In this document: one piece after another, positions 16,586 to 25,691 of the stretch
Numbering within the stretch: the first letter of the stretch is position 1
Layout: each line of letters opens with the position of its first letter
From: Virgibacillus_N oceani_A
GTDB lineage: Bacteria > Bacillota > Bacilli > Bacillales > Amphibacillaceae
Length of the DNA: 64,000 nucleotides
Assembly (NCBI GenBank): GCA_041521345.1
Contig: JBGOHB010000002.1
Reading direction: 5' to 3' (one strand)
The notes under the pieces: generated by a model
The model's database searches: none
Seen by the model: the letters and a program-made list of their open reading frames with translations, nothing else
Told to the model about the DNA's origin: nothing
Made by a program: the position numbers and the translations under genes

Positions 16586-16747
16586 GCTTCAATTCCTTTC
16601 TATTTTTAATAGTACTAGTAGTATACTAAAAAATTAAAATAATTGCATTCTTTAACACGTACAAATGTGAGAGATTGAGCAAGATGTATGCAGAATAATT
16701 CATGCTTCGAGTCAATCAAATAATAAAGCCCTATAATCCAAACCATA

Positions 16748-17341
16748 CTACTCCCGAATAAACTCCAATTTCTCCTCAATAGGCTTTCTCCCTTTATCCC
16801 TCGGCACCCGATCCGGATAACCGATTTGCATAACCGCAGCGATTTTGAACCGCTCACTATCCAAACCAATCTCCTCCGCAAAATATGGATCATGCATATA
16901 AGGCGTAATCGTCCATAGCATGCCTACGCCGTATTCCCATGCTGCCAGCTGTGCATTCTGGATAAAAGCTGCTACGGAAGAATATTCCTCTTCATAGCGC
17001 AACTGCTCCTCTTCTCTTTCAAAATAAATCAACGCATGATGCGGAATAGCTAGTAAAAAGCTTTTCATAGATTTGATCATTTTTAATGTTTTAGGATCAT
17101 TATTATCCTTGATCATACCAACCCGCTGATAGCTCTTCATAATGGAATCAACGAACACATTCTTGCCATTACCCTCGTATATTTTTACATTCCATGATTC
17201 CTTCATATAATGGGATGGCGCATAGGATCCGTATGTAAAAATTTCTTTTAATATAGCTTCATTCACTAACTCTTCTTTAAATGTATGAATCGATCGGCGT
17301 TCTTTAATTACTTTTAAAATATCGATTTCCCACACCTCCAT
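16748..17341 (-). CDS. Nitroreductase-family FMN oxidoreductase
   Basis: 197-residue protein of the nitroreductase fold, using FMN and NAD(P)H to reduce nitro compounds or quinones. It has VIKERRSIHTFKEE (FMN phosphate-binding Arg-Arg-Ser, residues ~11-24), ...SYAPSHYMKESWNVKIYEG, an AAFIQNAQLAAWEYGVGMLWTI helix, and AAVMQIGYPDRVPRDKGRKPIEE near the end. The start is doubtful. The ATG at 17341 has no ribosome site, and its own GGAGGTG (17339-17333) is a strong site that would suit a start about 8-15 nt downstream, where only ATC/ATT codons stand. Confidence 0.85.
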   Translation of the reverse strand: MEVWEIDILKVIKERRSIHTFKEELVNEAILKEIFTYGSYAPSHYMKESWNVKIYEGNGKNVFVDSIMKSYQRVGMIKDNNDPKTLKMIKSMKSFLLAIPHHALIYFEREEEQLRYEEEYSSVAAFIQNAQLAAWEYGVGMLWTITPYMHDPYFAEEIGLDSERFKIAAVMQIGYPDRVPRDKGRKPIEEKLEFIRE

Positions 17342-17432
17342 TCGATTATGATAAATCTTTCACGCGATTACTGCAAGTAGCTTAGTTCTAAGAAGTACGC
17401 TTCCAACATTTCCTGAGACTATTATTATCCAT

Positions 17433-17462
17433 CAAAAAAGAGACAGATCCCTCTGCCTCTTT
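17433..17462 (-). terminator. Terminator of the glycolytic operon
   Basis: Minus strand AGAGGCAGA/TCTGTCTCT stem followed by TTTTTT, 16 nt past the eno stop. Confidence 0.85.
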
Positions 17463-17477
17463 CCTTTTATCATAATG

Positions 17478-18764
17478 TTACTTCTTCAAATTATAAAATG
17501 CATTCAATCCGGCATATTCGCCCATACCGGCCAATTCATCCTCAATGCGAAGCAACTGATTATACTTAGCAACACGATCCGTACGGGACGGAGCACCTGT
17601 TTTAATCTGACCCGCATTTGCTGCAACGGCAATATCAGCGATAGTAGCATCTTCTGTTTCCCCGGAACGGTGAGAGACTACTGCTGTGTAACCGGCGCGT
17701 TTGGCCATTTCGATAGCTTCAAATGTTTCCGTCAAGGTTCCGATTTGGTTTACTTTGACTAAAATGGAATTTCCGACACCCTGCTCAATCCCTTGTGCAA
17801 GTTTTGCAGTGTTTGTTACAAAAAGATCGTCCCCTACTAATTGAACTTTATCGCCAACACGGTCTGTTAATAATTTATGGCCTTCCCAATCATTTTCATC
17901 TAAGCCATCTTCAATGGATATAATTGGATACTTTTCCACCATTTCTGCATACCAATCAACCATTTCCCGGGAATCACGGACAACGCCTTCCCCTTTCAGA
18001 TTATAATTGCCATTCTCATAAATTTCCGAAGCAGCAACATCCATCGCCAGCTGTATTTCCTCACCCGGTTTATATCCGGCAGCTTCGATCGCTTCCACAA
18101 TAGTCTGTAACGCCTCTTCATTGGATGCCAGATTTGGAGCGAATCCGCCTTCATCTCCAACTGCTGTGTTATAACCCTTGTCCTTTAGTACTTTTTTCAG
18201 GGCATGGAAAATCTCCGTTCCCGCTCGCAATGCCGCCTGGAACGTAGGGGCAGCGACAGGCATGATCATAAATTCTTGAATATCCACATTATTATCCGCA
18301 TGTTCTCCCCCATTTAAAATATTCATCATCGGCGTCGGCAAGGTTTTTGCATTGAATCCGCCAAGATAGTTGTATAAAGGAATTTCCAGGTAACTCGCAG
18401 CAGCATGGGCGGCAGCCATGGATACACCCAATATCGCATTTGCTCCCAATTTTCCTTTGTTATCTGTTCCATCCAGTTCCAACATGACCCGATCAATGAT
18501 ATTTTGCCTAGTCACATCAATACCGACAAGTTCCGGAGCAATCACGTCGTTTACGTTTTCTACTGCTTTTAAAACGCCCTTTCCTAAATAACGCTCAGCA
18601 TCACCATCACGCAATTCTACTGCTTCATGTTCACCAGTAGATGCCCCGCTTGGCACCAGTGTCGCTCCAAATGCACCTGATTCCGTAAAAATTTCCACCT
18701 CTACCGTGGGATTACCACGGGAATCCAACACTTCACGAGCATAAACATCTGTAATATATGGCAT
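17478..18764 (-). CDS. eno: Enolase
   Basis: 428 residues, the usual length. It interconverts 2-phosphoglycerate and PEP, and is also an RNA degradosome partner in Bacillus. N-terminal AREVLDSRGNPTVEVE, SGASTGEHEAVELRD (substrate loop), GDEGGFAPNL, Mg2+ ligands in LAMDVAASE, SIEDGLDENDW and QLVGDDLFVTN, catalytic Lys in LVKVNQIGTLTE, and SHRSGETED near the end. Ribosome site AAGGAG. Last gene of the cggR-gap-pgk-tpiA-gpmI-eno operon, followed by the terminator at 17433-17462. Confidence 0.99.
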   Translation of the reverse strand: MPYITDVYAREVLDSRGNPTVEVEIFTESGAFGATLVPSGASTGEHEAVELRDGDAERYLGKGVLKAVENVNDVIAPELVGIDVTRQNIIDRVMLELDGTDNKGKLGANAILGVSMAAAHAAASYLEIPLYNYLGGFNAKTLPTPMMNILNGGEHADNNVDIQEFMIMPVAAPTFQAALRAGTEIFHALKKVLKDKGYNTAVGDEGGFAPNLASNEEALQTIVEAIEAAGYKPGEEIQLAMDVAASEIYENGNYNLKGEGVVRDSREMVDWYAEMVEKYPIISIEDGLDENDWEGHKLLTDRVGDKVQLVGDDLFVTNTAKLAQGIEQGVGNSILVKVNQIGTLTETFEAIEMAKRAGYTAVVSHRSGETEDATIADIAVAANAGQIKTGAPSRTDRVAKYNQLLRIEDELAGMGEYAGLNAFYNLKK

Positions 18765-18797
18765 AAAATCTCTCCTTTATCTCATGTTTTTAATTCA

Positions 18798-20336
18798 TTA
18801 TTCTTTTATCAGCGAAGTGCCTGTCATTTCTTCCGGTTTTTCCAAGTTTAATAAGTCAAGCAATGTTGGTGAAAGATCTGCTAAGATGCCTTCTTCACGC
18901 AGTTCAATTCCTTTTTTCGTTACAATAACCGGCACCTGATTTGTCGTGTGTGCTGTCATCGGTTTTCCTTCTAATGTAACCACTTCATCCGCGTTGCCAT
19001 GGTCAGCAGTAATGATCGCATGTCCGCCTAACTCCGTAATCATATCAACCACTTTACCCAAACATTCATCAACAGCTTCCACCGCTTCAATGGTCGGTTT
19101 TAATTTACCTGAATGGCCTACCATGTCCGGGTTGGCAAAGTTTAAAATCACCGCGTTATGATCTCCTGTATCCAATTCTTTTAAAAGTGCGTCAGTAAGC
19201 TCATAAGCACTCATTTCCGGCTGCAGATCATAGGTTGGAACTTTAGGAGAATCGATGAGCACTCGCTTTTCCCCGGGAAATTCATCCTCACGTCCTCCGC
19301 TCATAAAAAAGGTGACATGCGGGTATTTTTCCGTTTCGGCAATCCGCAGTTGTTTTATCCCGTACTGGGAAAGCACTTCTCCAATGGTATTGTCCAGGTT
19401 CACCGGCTTATATGCAACATATCCGTCAACGGTTTCACTGAAATCCGTCAGCATTACAAAATCAAGATCTTTCGGCACATTGTCCCCACGGTCAAAATCA
19501 CGGAAATCTGCATTTGTGAAAGTACGGGAAATTTGTATGGCTCGATCCGGGCGGAAATTATAAAAAATAATCGAATCATTATCCTTTATATTTCCAACAG
19601 GTCCACCGTCTTCATTAACAATCACAGAAGGAATGACAAATTCATCATATATTTCATTTTTATAGGAATCCTCTATCACTTCTCCTGCACTACGATAGGT
19701 TGGTCCTTTTCCATTTACCATTGCATCATATGCTTTTTTCACACGATCCCATCGTTTGTCCCGATCCATAGAATAATACCTACCAGAAACAGTGGCAATT
19801 TTTCCGACACCAAGCTCTATCATTTTATCTTCCGTTTGTTTAATGTATTCAGCAGCCGTTTGCGGCCCAACATCCCGGCCATCCAAAAAGGCATGGACAA
19901 ATACATTATCCAGTTCTTTATCCTTAGCGAGTTTCAGCAATGCAAACAAATGATTAATATGACTATGGACGCCACCGTCAGACAATAGACCGAATAAGTG
20001 CAAGGCTTTATTGTTTGTTTTTGCATGATGCAGTGACTTCAAAAATGCTTCTACCTCAAAAAAATCGCCTTCTTTAATCGACAGGTTTACCCTTGTTAAA
20101 CTTTGATATACGATCCGACCAGCACCAATGTTTAAATGGCCAACTTCCGAATTTCCCATTTGTCCATCCGGCAGTCCTACCGCTTCCCCGCTAGCCTTCA
20201 ACGTTTGATGCGGATAGCGATTCCAAAAACGGTCAAAATTGGGAGTGTTCGCCTGTTTAACGGCATTACCCTCTATTTCGTCACGCTCTGCGAATCCGTC
20301 CAGGATAATTAACGCGGCTAAAGGATTTTTACTCAT
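18798..20336 (-). CDS. gpmI: 2,3-bisphosphoglycerate-independent phosphoglycerate mutase
   Basis: 512 residues, alkaline-phosphatase superfamily, Mn2+-dependent. It interconverts 3- and 2-phosphoglycerate. Metal and Ser nucleophile region: ALIILDGFAERDE and GQMGNSEVGHLNIGAGR (Ser ~61). HAFLDGRDVGPQ and GRYYSMDRDKRWDR lie in the phosphotransferase insert. The second metal cluster is NFANPDMVGHSG and ITADHGNADE. Its start overlaps the tpiA stop by 4 bp, with GGAGG inside tpiA. The Mn2+ and pH sensitivity known for Bacillus GpmI should apply. Confidence 0.98.
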   Translation of the reverse strand: MSKNPLAALIILDGFAERDEIEGNAVKQANTPNFDRFWNRYPHQTLKASGEAVGLPDGQMGNSEVGHLNIGAGRIVYQSLTRVNLSIKEGDFFEVEAFLKSLHHAKTNNKALHLFGLLSDGGVHSHINHLFALLKLAKDKELDNVFVHAFLDGRDVGPQTAAEYIKQTEDKMIELGVGKIATVSGRYYSMDRDKRWDRVKKAYDAMVNGKGPTYRSAGEVIEDSYKNEIYDEFVIPSVIVNEDGGPVGNIKDNDSIIFYNFRPDRAIQISRTFTNADFRDFDRGDNVPKDLDFVMLTDFSETVDGYVAYKPVNLDNTIGEVLSQYGIKQLRIAETEKYPHVTFFMSGGREDEFPGEKRVLIDSPKVPTYDLQPEMSAYELTDALLKELDTGDHNAVILNFANPDMVGHSGKLKPTIEAVEAVDECLGKVVDMITELGGHAIITADHGNADEVVTLEGKPMTAHTTNQVPVIVTKKGIELREEGILADLSPTLLDLLNLEKPEEMTGTSLIKE

Positions 20337-21091
20337 TGCTTACCTGCCTCCACAAGCTGTAAAAAAGATTCTGCTTCCAGGCTGGCACCGCCAACCAGCG
20401 CTCCATCAATGTCAGACTGTGCCAGCAATTCTTTTATATTGGCAGGCTTTACGCTTCCGCCGTACTGAATAACGACCTCCTCAGCAGCTGCTTCGGAAAA
20501 TTGATCTTTTATTACCTGGCGGATATGGCTACATACCTCATTGGCATCTTCACTGGACGCTGTTTTCCCTGTCCCGATCGCCCAAATTGGCTCATAGGCA
20601 ATAATGGTTTTTTTCACCTGGTCTTCTTTTACATCTTTCAGTGCTTTTTTTACCTGCTTTTCTATATGATTCATTGTTTCATTCGCTTCTCTTTGCTCCA
20701 GCGTTTCGCCTACACACACAATTGGAGTTAAGTCATGGGAAAATGCCGCATGTACTTTGCTGTGAACCGATTCATCCGTTTCCGCAAAATGTTCCCTGCG
20801 CTCGGAGTGTCCGAGAATTACATGGGTTACACCGATATCTTTTAGCATAACTGGGCTGACTTCGCCGGTGAAGGCTCCGCTTTCCGCTTCATGCATCGTC
20901 TGTGCAGCAATTTTCACGTTTGTACCCTTTGCTTTTTCCACTAGGGAGCTCAAATATGGAAAAGGGGAACAAACAATGGATTCTACCTGTTCGTCTTCTG
21001 GAATTTTTCCGATGACCTCATCCAAAAATGCATTCGCTTCCTGCCATGTTTTATTCATTTTCCAATTTCCTGCAATAACAATTTTTCGCAT
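20333..21091 (-). CDS. tpiA: Triosephosphate isomerase
   Basis: 252-residue TIM barrel that interconverts dihydroxyacetone phosphate and glyceraldehyde 3-phosphate. AGNWKMNKT carries the Asn/Lys pair, GHSERRE the catalytic His (~95), and AYEPIWAIGTGKTAS the catalytic Glu (~167) and flexible loop 6. YGGSVKPANI and GALVGGASLEAESF bind phosphate. Site GAGGTG before ATG. It ends inside gpmI by 4 bp. Confidence 0.99.
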   Translation of the reverse strand: MRKIVIAGNWKMNKTWQEANAFLDEVIGKIPEDEQVESIVCSPFPYLSSLVEKAKGTNVKIAAQTMHEAESGAFTGEVSPVMLKDIGVTHVILGHSERREHFAETDESVHSKVHAAFSHDLTPIVCVGETLEQREANETMNHIEKQVKKALKDVKEDQVKKTIIAYEPIWAIGTGKTASSEDANEVCSHIRQVIKDQFSEAAAEEVVIQYGGSVKPANIKELLAQSDIDGALVGGASLEAESFLQLVEAGKQ

Positions 21092-21112
21092 TTGCTCACC
21101 TCTTTAATAATA

Positions 21113-22297
21113 TTATTCCCGATCATTTAATGCCTGTACCCCTGGCAGAACTTTACCTTCCATAAACTCAAGGGAAGCACCGCCTCCTGTGGAGACATGA
21201 TCCATGGCCGCCGCATGTCCAAATTTCTCAACTGCTGCAGCGGAATCTCCGCCACCAATTACCGTATAGCCATCTGTACCCGCAAGTGCTTCGGCAACGG
21301 CCTGGGTACCGCCTGCAAAAGCATTCATTTCAAACACACCCATGGGGCCATTCCAAATAATCAATTTCGATTTTTCGACAATGTCTCTGTAAGTCTCACG
21401 GGTTTTTGGTCCGATATCCAGTCCTTCCCAATCGGCAGGAATCTCATCGGCATTCACCATTTTCGTGTTAGCTGTTTCGGAAAATGCATCTGCCACCACC
21501 GTATCTTCCGGTGTGACAAACTGTACTCCTTTTTCTTCTGCTTTTTCCATGAATTTCTTTGCCAAGTCTATTTTATCCTCTTCCAATAAAGACTTTCCAA
21601 CCTCGTATCCTTTGGCCTTCATAAAGGTATAAGCAAGGCCGCCGCCAACAATCAAATAATCCACCTTTTCCAGCAGATTATCAATCACATCAATTTTATC
21701 CTTTACTTTTGCTCCACCAATAATGGCTGTAAAAGGTCTTTCTGGATTTTCGAGCGCCTTTCCCAGCACATTGATTTCCTTTTCCATCAAATAACCGGCA
21801 ACTGCCGGCAGTTTTTCCGCAACCCCTGCAGTGGAAGCATGGGCACGGTGTGCTGTTCCAAATGCATCATTCACATAAAAGTCTGCCATATCTGCAAATG
21901 CCTGTGCTAACGCAGCATCATTCTTCTCTTCACCCGCTTCAAAACGAACATTTTCCAAAAGCAAAACATCTCCATCTTGCATACTGGAAAGCGCTTCATT
22001 TACTTCGCTTCCATAAACAGCATCGGTTTTCACGACTTCTCTTTGCAATAAATTGCTCAGTCTTTCTGCGACAGGATCCATTCGTAATTCTTCAACTACT
22101 TCGCCTTTAGGCCTGCCAAGATGACTAGCTAAAATAACAATGGCACCCTGTTCGGATAAATAATTAATCGTTGGCAGCGCCGCTTTGATCCGTGTATCAT
22201 CGGTAATTACAATATCTTTTAGCGGAACATTAAAATCCACTCGGCAAAAAACCTTCTTCCCTTTCACATCAAGATCATCCACCGTCTTTTTGTTCAT
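21113..22297 (-). CDS. pgk: Phosphoglycerate kinase
   Basis: 394 residues. It produces ATP from 1,3-bisphosphoglycerate. FCRVDFNVPLKD at the N terminus, SHLGRPKG, the VNDAFGTAHRAHAST substrate region, an IIGGAKVKDKI hinge, and the nucleotide loop GPMGVFE with GGGDSAAAV and STGGGASLEF. The ATG at 22297 follows GGAGGGTGAACAC and matches family N termini (MNKKTVDDLDVKGKKV). The longer frame is not supported. Confidence 0.99.
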   Translation of the reverse strand: MNKKTVDDLDVKGKKVFCRVDFNVPLKDIVITDDTRIKAALPTINYLSEQGAIVILASHLGRPKGEVVEELRMDPVAERLSNLLQREVVKTDAVYGSEVNEALSSMQDGDVLLLENVRFEAGEEKNDAALAQAFADMADFYVNDAFGTAHRAHASTAGVAEKLPAVAGYLMEKEINVLGKALENPERPFTAIIGGAKVKDKIDVIDNLLEKVDYLIVGGGLAYTFMKAKGYEVGKSLLEEDKIDLAKKFMEKAEEKGVQFVTPEDTVVADAFSETANTKMVNADEIPADWEGLDIGPKTRETYRDIVEKSKLIIWNGPMGVFEMNAFAGGTQAVAEALAGTDGYTVIGGGDSAAAVEKFGHAAAMDHVSTGGGASLEFMEGKVLPGVQALNDRE

Positions 22298-22378
22298 GTG
22301 TTCACCCTCCAACGCATGTAAAGTTATGTAATAGTATAGATTTTTACCTACTAACTCAACTAGTTCCATTATATAGCA

Positions 22379-22407
22379 AACGGAGGAGAAATGCCTCTTC
22401 CTCCGTT
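22379..22407 (-). promoter_or_regulatory. Stem-loop between gap and pgk
   Basis: AACGGAGGA...TCCTCCGTT, 9-bp arms, without a T-tract on the transcribed (minus) strand. It is not a good terminator; mRNA processing or differential stability of the gap segment is more likely. The role is inferred. Confidence 0.45.
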
Positions 22408-22446
22408 ATTATTTTAAAAATATCTGACTACCAGTACCACTGCCTT

Positions 22447-23454
22447 TTATAATCCTTGCTTTTTAATAAACACTGCCAGATCCAGACACCTTGCTGAATA
22501 GCCCATTTCATTGTCATACCAAGCAACAATCTTTGCCATGTTATCTTCCATTACCATCGTAGATAGACCGTCGACAATAGAAGAATGCGGGTTGCCTACA
22601 ATGTCCGTTGATACAAGCGGCTCTTCACTATATTCGAGAATGCCTTTCAAGTCACCTTCAGCCGCTTCTTTAAACGCCTGATTAATTTCTTCTTCTGTTG
22701 CGTTTTTCTCAAGCTCTACTACGAGATCAGTAAGTGAGCCGTCTGGAGTAGGAACACGTACCGCACCACCATTTAATTTTCCTTCCAATTCGGGAAGTAC
22801 TTTTCCTACTGCTTTTGCTGCTCCTGTTGTCGTAGGTATAATATTTTGCGCTGCTGCCCGTGCACGGCGGTAATCTTTATGCGGCAGATCCAAGATTTGC
22901 TGATCATTTGTATAGGAATGGATGGTTGTCATTAATCCGCGTTTAATACCAAAATTGTCATTTACTACTTTTGCAAATGTGGCTAAACAATTCGTTGTAC
23001 AGGAAGCGTTAGAAACTATATGATGCGTGCTTGCATCATACTTATCATCGTTAACGCCCAGCACCATGGTCAAGTCTTCATTTTTTGCCGGGGCAGAAAT
23101 AATCACTTTTTTCGCTCCTGCATCGATATGTTTTTGTGAGCTTTCCCGATCCACAAAACGCCCGGTAGATTCAATAACCACTTCCACACCAAGCTCTCCC
23201 CAGTTCAGATCTGCTGGATCACGCTCGGACAATACTTTAACTTCCTTCCCTCCAACAACAATAGCACCATCTTTCGCTTCAACATCTTGATCCAGAATTC
23301 CGTGGACAGAATCATATTTTAACAAATGTGCCAGCATATCAGCATCTGTCAAGTCATTAACAGCGACAATTTCCACTTCATTATTCCCGATTGCCTGACG
23401 TAAAACATTACGTCCAATTCTTCCAAATCCATTAATACCTACTTTTACTGTCAT
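22447..23454 (-). CDS. gap: Glyceraldehyde-3-phosphate dehydrogenase (glycolytic, GapA type)
   Basis: 335 residues, NAD-dependent. VGINGFGRIGRNVLRQA is the NAD site. Asp follows in AVNDLTDADMLAHLLKYDSVHG, and SNASCTTNCLATFAKVV holds the catalytic Cys (~152). The His is in TIHSYTND, then VPTPDGSLTDL and WYDNEMGYSARCLDLA. AGGAGG precedes ATG. It follows cggR directly, so it is the glycolytic paralogue rather than gluconeogenic GapB. Confidence 0.99.
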   Translation of the reverse strand: MTVKVGINGFGRIGRNVLRQAIGNNEVEIVAVNDLTDADMLAHLLKYDSVHGILDQDVEAKDGAIVVGGKEVKVLSERDPADLNWGELGVEVVIESTGRFVDRESSQKHIDAGAKKVIISAPAKNEDLTMVLGVNDDKYDASTHHIVSNASCTTNCLATFAKVVNDNFGIKRGLMTTIHSYTNDQQILDLPHKDYRRARAAAQNIIPTTTGAAKAVGKVLPELEGKLNGGAVRVPTPDGSLTDLVVELEKNATEEEINQAFKEAAEGDLKGILEYSEEPLVSTDIVGNPHSSIVDGLSTMVMEDNMAKIVAWYDNEMGYSARCLDLAVFIKKQGL

Positions 23455-23488
23455 TTATAATCCTCCTATTTTACATGTGTTTCATCAT

Positions 23489-24517
23489 TTAAAGGGGTAA
23501 CTCTTTAATTATTGCTTCTGCTGCTGCTTCATCTGTAATCAGCAAGTTACTTTTTCCATGCTTTAAATAAGATGAAATAGACTTAGCCTTTGAAGTTCCT
23601 CCTGCGATGGAAATTACATATTCTACGTTACTGAGATCCTCAAGCTGCATTCCAACGGTTCGTACTTTGTGCACAATATGACCATGATCATCAAAATAAT
23701 AACCAAATGCTTCGCTGACTGCACCTTGTCTTTTAAGTCTATTTATAATAGTTTCCGGCGTTTTCCTCCGCTCGGCCATTTTGATTGCATCACCAATTCC
23801 GTGAAGGGCAATACTTGCATTTTTAATGATTGACAAGGTTTCATTGATGGAAGTTTCATTAATAATGGATTGATAAGCGGATTCACTTAGCGGGTCTGGA
23901 ACATAAAGCAAACGGTAATTCCCATTCGCTCTTCTCGCCATTTCCACCGCAATCGTGTTTGCCTGGTTTTCTGCATTTTCACCGATACCGCCGCGAGCGG
24001 GGACAAACTTCAGCCCTGTCTGACCTTCTAAAGGCTTCATCACCTCTGCAGCAGCAGCCATTGTTGACCCACCGGTTACTGCAATCGTCTCTATATTGCT
24101 TTTTATTTTATTTAGATAGGAAACACAGGCCTTCCCCATCTCCCCTTTAACCCATTCATACTCGTCACTATTGCCAGCAACAACAATAACTTGTTCTACA
24201 TTTAATCTTTCCTGAATTTGTTTTTCTAAAACACTTAAACCCATAATCTCGCCAAAAAAACCGGTAAGCTGTTCCAGAAGTGCTGAGCCATCTTTAGTCG
24301 TGAACATTCCTTTTGATGTTACATCGATTAAACCCTGCTTTTGTAAAAATTCAACTTCTGCACGTACATGACGTTCTGTTATATTCGTATTTTCAGCCAA
24401 TGCCCTTCGTCCAATTGGCTGAAATAGATCCACTGTATGCAGTACAGCATACCTTTCTTCCATGACATCCAACAGATCAGGGATCAATTTTTTCTGCATA
24501 TTAATCAGGTTTTGCAT
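23489..24517 (-). CDS. cggR: Central glycolytic genes regulator CggR
   Basis: 342 residues, SorC/DeoR-type repressor of the gap operon, relieved by fructose-1,6-bisphosphate. The N-terminal winged helix (~20-75: RRALAENTNITERHVRAEVEFLQKQGLIDVT) is followed by a sugar-phosphate sensor domain (AVTGGSTMAAAAEVM, VPARGGIGENAENQANTIA, LYVPDPLSE, SIAGGTSKAKSI). The ATG at 24517 follows AAAGGAG by 7 nt; the GTG eight codons earlier lies inside the operator region. The gene is autoregulated through the operator at 24537-24572. Confidence 0.96.
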   Translation of the reverse strand: MQNLINMQKKLIPDLLDVMEERYAVLHTVDLFQPIGRRALAENTNITERHVRAEVEFLQKQGLIDVTSKGMFTTKDGSALLEQLTGFFGEIMGLSVLEKQIQERLNVEQVIVVAGNSDEYEWVKGEMGKACVSYLNKIKSNIETIAVTGGSTMAAAAEVMKPLEGQTGLKFVPARGGIGENAENQANTIAVEMARRANGNYRLLYVPDPLSESAYQSIINETSINETLSIIKNASIALHGIGDAIKMAERRKTPETIINRLKRQGAVSEAFGYYFDDHGHIVHKVRTVGMQLEDLSNVEYVISIAGGTSKAKSISSYLKHGKSNLLITDEAAAEAIIKELPL

Positions 24518-24536
24518 ATATCGACTCCTTTTGATG

Positions 24537-24572
24537 GTCACTTAGTGTCCCGCGCGGTCATATCGCGTCCCT
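24537..24572 (-). promoter_or_regulatory. CggR operator
   Basis: Two direct half-sites on the minus strand: GGGAC-N6-TGAC, then CGCG, then CGGGAC-N6-TGAC. This matches the known CGGGAC-N6-TGTC-N4-CGGGAC-N6-TGTC pattern except for TGAC in place of TGTC. It lies between promoter and cggR start, consistent with a roadblock mechanism. Confidence 0.85.
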
Positions 24573-24605
24573 GTCAAAGCAAAAAAATATTCACTTCTAA
24601 TCTTA

Positions 24606-24634
24606 ATTATAAAGCAACATATAACAGGAAACAA
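24606..24634 (-). promoter_or_regulatory. cggR-gap operon promoter
   Basis: Minus strand TTGTTT (24634-24629), 17-nt spacer, TATAAT (24611-24606). The start of transcription would fall near 24599, about 27 bp before the operator. Confidence 0.7.
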
Positions 24635-24854
24635 ATTATTTGCTGTGAAAAACCTCGGCTAGTATCTTCTCCTTCCTAAATTTCAGTACCCGGAGATCAG
24701 AAGACCTATACAAGTAAAAATGACCCACCTGGGTTCGCGTTTAGTAAGAGGCGTAGTGGGCTGGTTATATTATGTATATTATAATTTGTACCAGACTAAT
24801 TTGAAGTTGCCAACACTTTTAAACGGATGCAGTATAGCAAAAAGGAATGCATTG

Positions 24855-25115
24855 TCAGTCATTCGTTTTTTCAATATTATCCTTCAATATCTGTTCTAAT
24901 GATTTTATATTTATTTCTTCACAGTCCAATGTACTATCATTAATTTGTACATAAGGTATGAGCAGCTGATATTTCTCCAGCCATTCATCATTCGTATATA
25001 TATCCCGTTCCTCCAATTCAAACGGGTACTCCCGCTGAAACATGAGCAGCAGTGCTTTTGCATCATCGCATAAGGAACAAAGCGCTTTTGTATAAAAAAT
25101 CAACTTTTGCATCAT
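24855..25115 (-). CDS. Glutaredoxin-like thioredoxin-fold protein
   Basis: 86 residues (start at first or second Met). The redox motif C-S-L-C sits at ~14-17 (TKALCSLCDDAKALL), followed by a beta-alpha-beta thioredoxin fold and the hydrophobic PYVQINDSTLD strand replacing the usual cis-Pro loop. It belongs to the small glutaredoxin family proteins (DUF836-like) often found beside the gap operon in Bacillaceae. Target proteins are unknown. No strong ribosome site is seen. Confidence 0.75.
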   Translation of the reverse strand: MMQKLIFYTKALCSLCDDAKALLLMFQREYPFELEERDIYTNDEWLEKYQLLIPYVQINDSTLDCEEINIKSLEQILKDNIEKTND

Positions 25116-25252
25116 TTACCACATCCACTCTGTTAAATCTTCTATATCTATTTTGCCACAAGCTTGCTATACTGTCACTCCCTTCCTACATGTCAAATTT
25201 TCGTCCATACTTTATAATGAATCATAAGATGGGTACAAGGAGTGTTATAAAA

Positions 25253-25645
25253 TTGATTGAAGTGTATACAGATGCAGCCTCACGAGGAAACCCGGGGTTG
25301 AGCGGTGCCGGTATTTACATGAAATGTGGAAGCTGCAGGTATGAGTATTCTTTCCCTTTAGGGGTACTGTCGAACCATGAAGCTGAATTCCATGCAATGA
25401 TTAAAGCGCTTGAGCTATGTAAAAAATACTTTCCCGATCATATTATATCTGTTCGATCAGACTCCAAGGTTGCAATAGATGTGATCGAAAAAGACTTTAC
25501 TAAAAATAAAAACTTCCTTCCGCTGCTTGAAAACATTAGGGGATATACAGATCAGTTCCCGCACGTTTTCTTTAAATGGATACCGGAGAAACAAAACAAA
25601 TACGCCGATATACTGGCGAAAAAAGCAATTCAACTGAATGAATAA
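25253..25645 (+). CDS. RNase HI-family protein (YpdQ/YpeP-like)
   Basis: 130 residues starting at TTG (25253), because AAGGAG lies 10 nt upstream and the RNase H fold begins at once (IEVYTDAASRGNPG). The four acidic catalytic positions are present: Asp in YTDAAS, Glu in HEAEFHAM, Asp in VRSDSKVA, and Asp in KYADILAKKA. It would cleave the RNA of RNA-DNA hybrids. The long in-frame extension upstream lacks a ribosome site. It is convergent with the FAH-family gene, with a shared terminator between them. Confidence 0.85.
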   Translation: MIEVYTDAASRGNPGLSGAGIYMKCGSCRYEYSFPLGVLSNHEAEFHAMIKALELCKKYFPDHIISVRSDSKVAIDVIEKDFTKNKNFLPLLENIRGYTDQFPHVFFKWIPEKQNKYADILAKKAIQLNE

Positions 25646-25650
25646 TAGAT

Positions 25651-25681
25651 GAAAAGCTCACCACAATCAGGCGAGCTTTTC
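25651..25681. terminator. Bidirectional terminator
   Basis: GAAAAGCTC...GAGCTTTTC, 9-bp stem, between convergent rnhA-like and FAH-family genes. Confidence 0.8.
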
Positions 25682-25691
25682 ATCAATACAA

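Noticed and set aside
24718..24775. Hairpin-like GACCCACCTGGGTT near the glutaredoxin gene
   Set aside because: Short stem without a T-run or conserved partner; not enough for a terminator or riboswitch call.
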